Source: Chitinophagaceae bacterium UBA2791 (lineage in GTDB: Bacteria > Bacteroidota > Bacteroidia > Chitinophagales > Chitinophagaceae). From it: a stretch of 16,595 bases of DNA. How positions within the stretch are numbered: the stretch's first letter is position 1; the number at the start of each line of letters is the position of its first letter. A program made the position numbers and the translations under genes. Below the pieces are notes generated by a model, which searched no databases, had not been told where the DNA came from, and saw only the letters and a list, made by a program, of their open reading frames with translations. Shown here piece by piece: positions 1-7,402 of this stretch. Location: contig DEHV01000028.1 of assembly GCA_002352105.1 (NCBI GenBank), forward strand, positions 1-16,595. Direction: 5' to 3'.

Positions 1-17
1 TTATTTGTTCGTGACAC

Positions 18-1709
18 CTAATAACCGGGATTCTGAGTTATGCTTTCGTTTACATTAACTTCATCCTGCGGAATGGGATACAACAAGTCGCGGGGGAACT
101 GGAATGAGCGGGGCATAACTTGTCTATACAAACCCAGGCTAGCGCCATAATCAGGATGCCCGGTCATATCGTCTATTGCTGGAGGATCCTGCATTTCGAC
201 GTATGCGCCGATAGGCCTTCCTACTAAGGGACCGCTCAACACTTTTTCTGCTATCCCCCAGCGGCGAATATCAAACAATCGAAACCCTTCATATGCCAAT
301 TCAATTTTGCGTTCACTCCGGAGTTTTCTTCTCAATTCAGCCTGGTCGGTAGTTGTTATTGGAGGATATTGGTCTACCTGCGTAAAATCAGCGACTCCAT
401 ATGCCCTTGCCCTTATCCTATTCAATGCATCCAGCACAGATTGGTCTATATCATTTGCTTCTATTTTAGCCTCGGCATAAATAAGCAACACCTCGGCATA
501 TCTCATAAGGATAAAATTCAAATCAGATGCGCTTCTTTTTGCCGGATAATCGCTTTCCGAATTGTATTTCTTCCACAGATACCCTGTAAAAGTCGCGAAT
601 GCGTTGGTAACATCTGTGTTTGCCACTCTCGTCGTCATTACATTGTTTTCTACTCTCCAGGTGGTTAGACTATCGGGATCGGTCTCAAATACAAACCCTC
701 CAAAAACGCTTTGCGGCCTGATTATCGAAGCGTCTAACCTGGGGTCCCTGTTGTTAAACGGCTGGGAAGCGTCGTAAACCAATGACTCGTCAATAGGCAG
801 GCCGTCGGTTGCCTCATAAGCGTCTATTAAAAACTGCGAGGGCGCGATATTACTGTTGCTGCCAAGCATCCTGGTCCCTGCATTCTGAGGATGCGCATGG
901 ACCCTTTGACCTTGTAAATATGCCACATCCCAAATCACCTCGGAACAACGAACACCCTCATACTGGAACAGGTTTTTGTAATCAGGATAAAGCGAATACT
1001 GCTGTAGATCCATAACCTGTTGCGACGCCTGAATGGCCAGATCAAACTTTTTATTGTACAAGGCAATCCTTGCCAATAAGGTTAATGCAGCGCCTTTGGT
1101 TGCGCGACCCTGGTCTTTTGCCGGCCAGCTCGCCGGAAGATAATCTTTGGCAGATTCCAGGTCTGCAATGATAAAGTCTGCCACTTCGCTTTTAGGCGAC
1201 CTGCCAATCATGGATTCATCCAGTTTCGGCTGTTCTTTTAACAAGGGAACATCTCCATACATTTCTACCAGGAAATGATAAAAATATGCGCGCAAAAACT
1301 TTGCTTCGGCTTCAATCCGTGAAAAAGATTCTTCAGACATGCCATCCTTAGCTTTATGCATATTGGCAAGCAGGTTATTGGCTCTCGAAATGCCCTTATA
1401 AAGATCTGCCCAAAAAGACCGGAAAGCGGGCAGGGTGGAAGTTGCGCTGCCATCAGCGAGGCCATCCGGTTGTCCCCGCAGCCAGCCCATATCCGTAGTG
1501 CAATCCAGTCGCTGCATTACCTGCTGATTTTGGCTATGCCACCAGAGAACGTTATAAGTCCCTCTAATGGCAAATTCAAGTTCGGCTTCCGTTGAATAAA
1601 AAGTTGCATCAGACGGGGAGTCCAGTGGAAATTTGTCCAGATCATGCTTACTGCATGTAATAAACATAAAAGCCAGGACTACTATTGTAAAATATATTTT
1701 TGCATTCAT
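18..1709 (-). CDS. susD: SusD/RagB-family outer-membrane glycan-binding lipoprotein
   Basis: This is the surface-exposed glycan-binding partner that forms a lid on the adjacent SusC pore. The 563-residue product begins with a short hydrophobic leader ending in a lipobox (FITC, acceptor Cys19), so it is expected to be a lipoprotein. The early segment with FPLDSP and the TFYSTEAELEFAIRGTYN stretch is the usual SusD N-terminal TPR-type entry. The SERKIELAYEGFRLFDIRRW segment and the C-terminal LYPIPQDEVNVN...NPGY ending are typical of RagB/SusD proteins and show that the gene is full length. The ATG lies 12 nt after the susC stop, so the two are almost certainly co-transcribed. The ligand cannot be predicted from the sequence. 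Only 17 bp remain before the window edge, so any downstream PUL genes are not visible. Confidence 0.96.
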   Translation of the reverse strand: MNAKIYFTIVVLAFMFITCSKHDLDKFPLDSPSDATFYSTEAELEFAIRGTYNVLWWHSQNQQVMQRLDCTTDMGWLRGQPDGLADGSATSTLPAFRSFWADLYKGISRANNLLANMHKAKDGMSEESFSRIEAEAKFLRAYFYHFLVEMYGDVPLLKEQPKLDESMIGRSPKSEVADFIIADLESAKDYLPASWPAKDQGRATKGAALTLLARIALYNKKFDLAIQASQQVMDLQQYSLYPDYKNLFQYEGVRCSEVIWDVAYLQGQRVHAHPQNAGTRMLGSNSNIAPSQFLIDAYEATDGLPIDESLVYDASQPFNNRDPRLDASIIRPQSVFGGFVFETDPDSLTTWRVENNVMTTRVANTDVTNAFATFTGYLWKKYNSESDYPAKRSASDLNFILMRYAEVLLIYAEAKIEANDIDQSVLDALNRIRARAYGVADFTQVDQYPPITTTDQAELRRKLRSERKIELAYEGFRLFDIRRWGIAEKVLSGPLVGRPIGAYVEMQDPPAIDDMTGHPDYGASLGLYRQVMPRSFQFPRDLLYPIPQDEVNVNESITQNPGY

Positions 1710-1721
1710 GTTTTGAGGTAT

Positions 1722-4700
1722 TTAAAATTTAACATTCATTCCAACGGCAAGCAAACGGCTGATTGGAAAATATCCGCTGCCATTGGGAACATTAGGATCT
1801 ACTCCCTGCGGCATTTTGTTAAAGAAGGTTGCCAGGTTTTCAGCCAATAGGAACAGTCTGAAATGATCTACCGGCAATCGCTTAACAGAAGTTGCAGACA
1901 AGGTATAACCAAGCTGAAGATTTCTCAATCTCAGGTAAGAGGCATCGTACACCCAAAAATCAGAAGTGGAAAAATTGCTGTGCGTCGCCGCTTGCGTAAA
2001 GCGCGGCATCGACGCATTCATGCGCTCCGGCGTCCAAAAATCCCTGGCTTGCCATTCCCGGATATTTGAGCCATTGTACAGCGGCCAGGCTGCATAATCA
2101 GAAAGATAGACATTCCGGCGACCGATCCCCTGAAAAAAAACAGAGATATCAAAATTTTTGTATCGCGCTGCCAGGTTTATTCCATAATTAAGCGACGGGA
2201 AGGGGTCGCCAATGACTACCCGGTCATCCGCATTGATCACTCCATCCTTATTCTGATCCACATATCGAATATCTCCCGGAGCTATTTGACCGGCCTGTTG
2301 CGCATGAGCGTCAATTTCCTGTTGGCTATTGAAGAAGCCGTTTGATTGGTATCCATAAACAGATTGTATCGGAACTCCTTCCATTGTGATGTTGTCGCCG
2401 CTGATAAATGGCCCCGCGCCTTTAAGATCCGTTACCCTGTTCTTGACATCCGATACGCTAAACGATACTTCATAAGAAAAATCCTTCCCGCCCCTGCTCT
2501 TGTAGCCAAGCTCCATCTCCCAGCCTTTATTCCCTACTGCGCCGGCATTCTGGAATGGGGCCGATAAGCCTAAAATCAAAGGAACAGGCAGTTGCAACAA
2601 GATATCGGAGGTTTTACGATTAAAAAGGTCAAGCGAGAAATTAACCCGGTTTTGCAATACTGCGATATCGAACCCAAGGTTAGCGCTTGCTGTTTGTTCC
2701 CAGGTAATGCCGGAATTGGCTAATCCCAATTGAGCGGCGCCAGTAACGCCCACTCCGCCCAAAACATAATTTTGTCTCAAATCAATTGTCGAGATATAAG
2801 GATATGTTCCGATATTCTGATTCCCTAATACCCCCCATGACCCCCTGACTTTAAAATGGCTCAGGAAATGCAACGATTTCATGAAAGGTTCTTCAGAAAC
2901 AACCCAGCCTGCAGAAAATGATGGAAATAGCCCCCATCTGTTTTCCGCACTAAACCTTGACGAACCGTCATATCTTAAATTTGCTTCAAGTAAATATTTC
3001 GAATCGTAATTATAATTAAGCCTTCCGAAGAAAGACCGTAAAGACCATTCTGATCCGCTTCCATTGTTTTGTTGATTGGCCACCGCTCCCGCGTTTAACT
3101 CTTCCAGATCCTGGAGCAGAAACTGATCCCTGGACGCCTGGAAATACGAGTTTTTAAAACTGACAAATTCATATCCGCCCAACACGCTTGCCGTATGCTT
3201 GCCAAGATATTTTTGAAAGTGTAGGGTAGCGTTCAGGGTTTGATTGAAAGTGGTAGATTCTCTTTGGGTAAGCGAATTAATACTAGGCATTTGTTGAACC
3301 GTTTCGCCGGAGGGGTCCGTTATATCATAGCTTTTCACCATGGTTCTTTCATTTCCGATCTGCAGATCAGGAGAATAGGCAACTCTCAGGTTCAATGCGT
3401 TAAAGAGCTTATAATTCAATCCTAAATTGGGCCTGACCGTAGTCGTCATGTCTTTGGAAAGCCCCCCGTCATGAATATAAGCAGTTGGATTGTTCAGATT
3501 GAATGCAGGGCCCCATCCGCCGTGAGAATAGCGCGAAACATACACCGAAGGCACCCTGAATATATCTGTTATTATCCTGCCTATAGATGCAGACGGGCTT
3601 GTTTGTTCGCCCCTTAACAGCAGAATGTCAAAATTTATATTAAGATTCTTTAAAGCGGAAATATCCGTATTCATTCGAATGGAATATCGCTTAAATCCAT
3701 AATTTGGAATATTTGAACGCTCATCATCATAAGACAGCGATCCAAAAAAGCGGATTTGATCTGATCCGCCGGATATGCCGATTTGATGCCGCTGTTGCAG
3801 TCCGGGTTCAGTAAAAGCTTCATCGACCCAGTTTGTTGAAGGATAATTATCCGGATCAGATACATGATTGGCTTTCCATTCCTCAATATATGTATCCGAC
3901 CAGATAGGCGCCATTCCCATATTCTCAGAACCCATATTCTGTAATTCCATAAACGTCGCCCCATCAACAAATTTCGGTTGATCAGTGGCTTTTTTCCATC
4001 CGAGGAAATTGTTATAATTAATCGCAGCCTTACCTTTCGATCCGCGTTTTGTGGTCACCAGTATCACGCCATTTGCCGCTCTTGACCCATACACCGCAGA
4101 GGCAGAAGCGTCTTTCAGAACAGATACGCTGGCGATATCGGTTGATGAAATACTATTAAGGTCTCCGGGGATGCCGTCAATTAATATCAAAGGATTCGCA
4201 TCGCCCAAGGTGCCCGTTCCTCTTATTCTGATGGTTCCCGTATTCTGGCCGGGTTGCCCTGAATTTTGCGTTATCTGCACGCCGGCAACCTTACCCATCA
4301 AAGCCGCGGAAGTTTGAACGGAAGGCTGAGACATCAATTCTTCCCCATCCAATTGTTTAACGGCGCCGGTCAAGTTTATTTTCTTCTGTGTTCCGTAACC
4401 CACTACAACGGTCTCTTCCAGGCTGGCGTCCGCCAGGGTCAATTGTATCGTCAGCGCATCGGGGGAAGTAATAACGATCTCTTCATCCTCGTACCCGATA
4501 TAGGAAATCACCAGCGTCTGACCGATGTTCACGTCGATGGAAAACCGACCGTCTGCATCCGTAGAGACGCCGGCCGAAGTTCCTTTTATTTTTACGCTGG
4601 CCCCAGAAAGCGGGACGCCGTCCGCCCCCCTGACAATACCTGAAATAATGCTCGCTGGCGGGGCCTCGGCCTTGCGCTCATCGGCTACCTGATTATTAAT

Positions 4701-5087
4701 GATGCCAGGGGTTTTCCTGCTGATAACAATGGTGCGGTCCTTAATCAGGTAGTTCAGGGGCTGATCCCTGAACACTTCCTGAAGAAAGGCCTCCAGCGGC
4801 ATTTTCCTCGCTTTAATGGTAACCGGTTTAGCCTTTTCAAGGAATTCGTAATTGTAGAATACGACATAGCCGGTTTGTTGCTTGATAACGGTAAAGATCT
4901 TTTCAATAGGCAGTCGATCCGCAGATAAGCTAATGTTTTGTGAAACGCCTTTCGCGCTAACATTAAGCATAGCTACTGTAAAAAAAAAGATGGTCAGCTT
5001 CATCGCCAGGAGAGTTTTGGAAGGAAACCAAAGCCGGCGCTTCAAAATAGCCCGCGCGGGCTGGTTGCAAAGCGTAACTAAATACAT
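1722..5087 (-). CDS. susC: SusC/RagA-family TonB-dependent transporter with N-terminal STN signalling domain
   Basis: This is the outer-membrane pore for TonB-driven import of oligosaccharides delivered by SusD. In the 1121-residue protein a signal peptide lies around residues 29-50 (MKLTIFFFTVAMLNVSAKGVS), after a basic 28-residue extension. The STN (secretin and TonB N-terminus) domain is at about 52-124, the carboxypeptidase-regulatory-like domain at 148-220, and the SusC hallmark EETVVVGYGTQKK near 224-236. The plug follows with NPLILIDGIPG and VLKDASASAVYGSRAANGVI, and the beta-barrel runs from about 350 to a terminal Phe (GMNVKF). The STN domain marks the transducer subtype that contacts a FecR anti-sigma factor, and sigma and fecR genes lie directly upstream. 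Met29 (codon at 5003-5001) is an alternative start. Long basic extensions before the signal peptide are common in this subtype, so the 5087 ATG is kept with moderate certainty. Confidence 0.96.
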   Translation of the reverse strand: MYLVTLCNQPARAILKRRLWFPSKTLLAMKLTIFFFTVAMLNVSAKGVSQNISLSADRLPIEKIFTVIKQQTGYVVFYNYEFLEKAKPVTIKARKMPLEAFLQEVFRDQPLNYLIKDRTIVISRKTPGIINNQVADERKAEAPPASIISGIVRGADGVPLSGASVKIKGTSAGVSTDADGRFSIDVNIGQTLVISYIGYEDEEIVITSPDALTIQLTLADASLEETVVVGYGTQKKINLTGAVKQLDGEELMSQPSVQTSAALMGKVAGVQITQNSGQPGQNTGTIRIRGTGTLGDANPLILIDGIPGDLNSISSTDIASVSVLKDASASAVYGSRAANGVILVTTKRGSKGKAAINYNNFLGWKKATDQPKFVDGATFMELQNMGSENMGMAPIWSDTYIEEWKANHVSDPDNYPSTNWVDEAFTEPGLQQRHQIGISGGSDQIRFFGSLSYDDERSNIPNYGFKRYSIRMNTDISALKNLNINFDILLLRGEQTSPSASIGRIITDIFRVPSVYVSRYSHGGWGPAFNLNNPTAYIHDGGLSKDMTTTVRPNLGLNYKLFNALNLRVAYSPDLQIGNERTMVKSYDITDPSGETVQQMPSINSLTQRESTTFNQTLNATLHFQKYLGKHTASVLGGYEFVSFKNSYFQASRDQFLLQDLEELNAGAVANQQNNGSGSEWSLRSFFGRLNYNYDSKYLLEANLRYDGSSRFSAENRWGLFPSFSAGWVVSEEPFMKSLHFLSHFKVRGSWGVLGNQNIGTYPYISTIDLRQNYVLGGVGVTGAAQLGLANSGITWEQTASANLGFDIAVLQNRVNFSLDLFNRKTSDILLQLPVPLILGLSAPFQNAGAVGNKGWEMELGYKSRGGKDFSYEVSFSVSDVKNRVTDLKGAGPFISGDNITMEGVPIQSVYGYQSNGFFNSQQEIDAHAQQAGQIAPGDIRYVDQNKDGVINADDRVVIGDPFPSLNYGINLAARYKNFDISVFFQGIGRRNVYLSDYAAWPLYNGSNIREWQARDFWTPERMNASMPRFTQAATHSNFSTSDFWVYDASYLRLRNLQLGYTLSATSVKRLPVDHFRLFLLAENLATFFNKMPQGVDPNVPNGSGYFPISRLLAVGMNVKF

Positions 5088-5094
5088 AACTTTG
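5065..5094 (+). promoter_or_regulatory. Candidate housekeeping promoter facing away from susC, antisense strand
   Basis: On the plus strand TTG at 5065-5067 is followed after exactly 19 bp by TAACTTTG at 5087-5094. This matches the Bacteroidota primary-sigma consensus (TTTG or TTG near -33, TAnnTTTG near -7, spacing 19-21). The -7 element overlaps the susC start codon on the opposite strand. Transcription would begin near 5099-5102 and run towards fecR, antisense to the susC leader. No plus-strand protein gene of any size lies downstream, which points to an RNA product. A start site has not been measured. Confidence 0.55.
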
Positions 5095-5143
5095 TTTCGT
5101 TTAGGTTAATGAATAAGCAGTCTTACCCTGATTTGTTTATTAG

Positions 5144-5168
5144 GTCCGCCCGACCTTGGTCGGCGGAC
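5144..5168. repeat. GC-rich hairpin in the fecR-susC gap
   Basis: Left arm GTCCGCCCGACC (5144-5155) pairs with right arm GGTCGGCGGAC (5158-5168), leaving one bulged C. In plus-strand RNA the apex is a CUUG tetraloop, a stable type. No T-run follows on either strand, so it is not a classical terminator. It may protect the susC mRNA 5' end, or be the first stem of the predicted antisense RNA. A dispersed intergenic palindrome is also possible. Confidence 0.6.
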
Positions 5169-5190
5169 AAGGGTTAACCTGAACTTTTTG

Positions 5191-5226
5191 CCGGGAAGTG
5201 TTACCAGCGCTTTCCGGTTTTTATTT
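5191..5226 (+). terminator. Intrinsic terminator on the plus strand, no protein gene upstream
   Basis: In plus-strand RNA positions 5191-5202 pair with 5206-5217 as a continuous 12-bp stem with three G-U wobbles and an ACC loop, followed by UUUUUAUUU. On the minus strand the three wobbles become A-C mismatches and the stem is followed by CAAAAAG, so the structure has a clear direction. It would end a plus-strand transcript 35 bp before the fecR stop codon. Confidence 0.65.
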
Positions 5227-5261
5227 CAGGATAACCGCTATCTTGACGGCTCCATTATCTA

Positions 5262-6461
5262 TTAAAATGGCAATACCGTTAATTTTCTTTCTTCCAGTTT
5301 AAAATGCACTTCGGCTTTTTCCAAAATCTCCAATACATCTGCCAGCGGCAGATTACGCTGAATCTCGCCGCCGAACTTCAACTTCGGAATACTGCCGGAA
5401 TAAGCCACTTCTACGTCATACCAACGCTCTAACTGTCGCATCAGGGAGGGAAGGGTTGTTCGATTAAAATAAAAACTCCCGTTTTTCCAGGCTATGACCT
5501 CGTCTCCATTCGCCTCGGTAACAGACAGGTTGCCGGAAGGCGTTAACGTCGCTTGTTTACCCGGACTTATTACCGCCTTTTCCTTGCCGTGCGTTACTCT
5601 CACCGAACCCTCCAATAACGTTGTTTTTATGGCTTCTTCATCCTTATACGCGTTTACATTAAAATGAGTTCCCAGCACTTCGATGCTCATGTCGTTCACT
5701 TCCACCCTGAATGGCTTGCGGGGATTATGGGTCACTTCGAAATAAACTTCGCCGCTAATCGACACCTTCCTTTCCTCTTCAGGAAATGCAGTAGGATAGG
5801 TAATAGAGGAAACCGCATTTAACCATACCCCGGTGCCATCCGGCAATGTTATTTTATACTGGCCGCCGCGGGGAGTGCTCATGGTATTGTATAAAACAGT
5901 TGCGCTTTCTTCTTTCCCGGCCGCATAGCTCAATTGACCATTGCTCAATTTTGTAACAGCCGTATTCCCCTGCAAGGCGAGAAGCCCTTCCGACACGCTG
6001 TCCAACAAGATCGTTGAACCGTCTGCCAATGTCAATATGGCCTTATTGCCGCCGGCGATAATGGGTTCGGGTATCGGAGCAACCGGCGTCGAAGCTGTTT
6101 CCTTATATCCTTTTTCCCGATCGAAGTAAATAAACATTACGGCCGCAGAAGAAATAACCAATACCGCCGCCGCATAGCGAAGCCAGCGGTTTCTTCCAAA
6201 AGACCGCCCGGGTCTTTCTTCAACCCCGTCGTCAATGGCATACAATATCTTTTTTAACCGTTGATCCAGCATATCTTTTAACGCTTCGTCGCGCAACCCT
6301 TTTTGTTTCTGGTTTTGCGCAAGTTGCTTTCGGAGCATCGCGCGGGCGCGGGCCTCTTGCCCGGGATCTTCCAGCAACTGGAATAACTGATCGAGTTCCT
6401 CTTCAGTGCAGGCGTTATTAAGGTATTTATCAAATAAGGAATTCAGCTGGTCGTCGGACAA
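5262..6461 (-). CDS. FecR-family anti-sigma factor (membrane-anchored sensor)
   Basis: This is the inner-membrane regulator that holds the partner ECF sigma factor and receives a signal from the STN domain of SusC in the periplasm. The 399-residue protein has a cytoplasmic sigma-binding part at about 1-93 (LFDKYLNNACTEEELDQLFQ), one membrane span at about 95-113 (RYAAAVLVISSAAVMFIYF), the FecR domain at about 195-290 (STPRGGQYKITLPDGTGVWLNA, VSISGEVYFEV, LGTHFNVNAY) and a C-terminal STN-like DUF4974 domain at about 330-398 (FYFNRTTLPSLMRQLERWYDVEV). The start is TTG: no in-frame ATG lies between it and the upstream stop at 6501-6503, and the first internal Met (42) would remove the conserved N-terminus. 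It lies 64 bp after the sigma gene and 174 bp before susC. Confidence 0.94.
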   Translation of the reverse strand: MSDDQLNSLFDKYLNNACTEEELDQLFQLLEDPGQEARARAMLRKQLAQNQKQKGLRDEALKDMLDQRLKKILYAIDDGVEERPGRSFGRNRWLRYAAAVLVISSAAVMFIYFDREKGYKETASTPVAPIPEPIIAGGNKAILTLADGSTILLDSVSEGLLALQGNTAVTKLSNGQLSYAAGKEESATVLYNTMSTPRGGQYKITLPDGTGVWLNAVSSITYPTAFPEEERKVSISGEVYFEVTHNPRKPFRVEVNDMSIEVLGTHFNVNAYKDEEAIKTTLLEGSVRVTHGKEKAVISPGKQATLTPSGNLSVTEANGDEVIAWKNGSFYFNRTTLPSLMRQLERWYDVEVAYSGSIPKLKFGGEIQRNLPLADVLEILEKAEVHFKLEERKLTVLPF

Positions 6462-6525
6462 AATAATATGTTTTTTAGTACGACGCTCGGACGAGCCTTT
6501 TCATCTGCTCTAAGGCAAAGATTTT

Positions 6526-7134
6526 TTAATCCAGCCCCACGCCATCCAATATAGCGCTCAAAACCAGCAAAGTAGCCATATTGGAACGGCTCAATAAGTA
6601 AACCCGTATGGCCTGGGTTCCTTTTACAATATGATCATTAATAGTAGAAGTGGATATATTCAGGATCGCGCTGGCCTCCTGGTAGCTTTTTCCCTGCAGC
6701 TTGCAGAGCTCATATACCCGGCGGCGCTGCGGAGGAAGCGTGACGATAGCCTGTTTCAGCAATTCCTCCTTCTGTCCATCAAGGGAAAACAGGTCTAAAG
6801 AAGCGTATTGGTCGACCGCCAACATTTTAAGGGAATGGTAAAGCCGCTGATCCCGACGCAGTTTACGGAAATAATCATAGGCCTTGTTTTCGCCTATGCG
6901 TAAAAGATAGGATCGAAAGCTGGAATGAATATCTATCGTATTTCTTTTTTCCCAGATCAATACAAATATTTCCTGCAGGATCTCCTCCGCTTCCTCTTTG
7001 CTTTTTACCAGCCTTAAAATATTCAGGTATAATCGTTCGCTATGTAACTTATAGAGACGCTCGAATGCCTCCTTGCTTCCTTCCCTTAACTGCGAGAGCA
7101 GGTATTTCTCAATATCGACGCTTTCCGGTTTCAA
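6526..7134 (-). CDS. ECF RNA polymerase sigma factor, Bacteroidota PUL type
   Basis: This sigma-70-family extracytoplasmic-function factor probably drives the linked susCD genes when released by the adjacent FecR protein. The 202-residue product has region 2 at about 23-95 (EEAEEILQEIFVLIWEKR core-binding helix, then SYLLRIGENKAYDYFRK) and region 4 at about 123-180 (LPPQRRRVYELCKLQGKSYQEASAIL and STSTINDHIVKG as the helix-turn-helix). It ends in a hydrophobic tail (MATLLVLSAILDG), a common trait of the Bacteroidota group. The start appears to be TTG: the frame is open back to a stop at 7162-7164 without an ATG, and the next Met is residue 104, inside the protein. It is the first gene of the sigma-fecR-susCD block and is separated from the hydrolase cluster by a terminator. 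Confidence 0.93.
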   Translation of the reverse strand: MKPESVDIEKYLLSQLREGSKEAFERLYKLHSERLYLNILRLVKSKEEAEEILQEIFVLIWEKRNTIDIHSSFRSYLLRIGENKAYDYFRKLRRDQRLYHSLKMLAVDQYASLDLFSLDGQKEELLKQAIVTLPPQRRRVYELCKLQGKSYQEASAILNISTSTINDHIVKGTQAIRVYLLSRSNMATLLVLSAILDGVGLD

Positions 7135-7260
7135 ACAGTCAGATGGTTTAACAAACCAAATTTAATCAAAAGCAGGGAAGTAAGCGCCAGGCTCCGAAAA
7201 TGCCCGCAAAATTATCTTTCCAATATTAATTTATTATTGCCCCTTCTTTGACCCTTCCAT
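7135..7260. other. Leader region of the sigma factor gene, promoter not firmly identified
   Basis: This AT-rich stretch lies between the hydrolase-cluster terminator and the sigma gene and must hold the sigma promoter if the terminator works. On the minus strand TAAATTTG (7164-7157) and TAATTTTG (7214-7207) both fit the -7 consensus TAnnTTTG, but neither has a TTG element 19-21 bp upstream. The first would leave a leader of only about 15 nt before the TTG start. Confidence 0.3.
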
Positions 7261-7306
7261 GAAAAAACCGCTTCACGCCAATCCCTGCCGGAATTGCGTG
7301 AAGCGG
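7261..7306 (-). terminator. Strong intrinsic terminator ending the hydrolase cluster
   Basis: A perfect 11-bp inverted repeat (CCGCTTCACGC at 7268-7278 and GCGTGAAGCGG at 7296-7306) extends by three more pairs past one bulged base. In the minus direction it is followed by TTTTTTC. It lies about 97 nt after the stop of the two-domain esterase gene and should separate that transcription unit from the sigma factor gene. Confidence 0.85.
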
Positions 7307-7402
7307 CGCTATCTGTTTTCAGGTCAAATGCCTGCCCGTGAATGCTTACAGAAGAAAGCCTTCATTGAAGCGAAACAATCTTTTCCCGGAAAAACACCCG
7401 GG

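Larger units (their letters stand above)
5100..5226 (+). ncRNA. Predicted cis-antisense small RNA of the PUL, opposite the susC 5' leader
   Basis: The RNA is inferred from a promoter match at 5065-5094 and an intrinsic terminator ending near 5226, giving a transcript of about 125 nt. It would fold into two hairpins: a GC-rich one at 5144-5168 capped by a CUUG loop, and the terminator stem at 5191-5217. It is complementary to the segment between the fecR stop and the susC start, so it would pair with the susC leader or with fecR-susC read-through mRNA. Cis-encoded antisense RNAs at this place in PULs, such as DonS of the Bacteroides fragilis Don locus, are known to repress susC expression; a similar role here is inference. 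Expression is unproven, and a 22-codon reading frame inside it is an alternative product. Confidence 0.45.

Noticed and set aside
1..17. Possible end of another minus-strand gene at the left edge
   Set aside because: Seventeen bases are too few to support a gene call.
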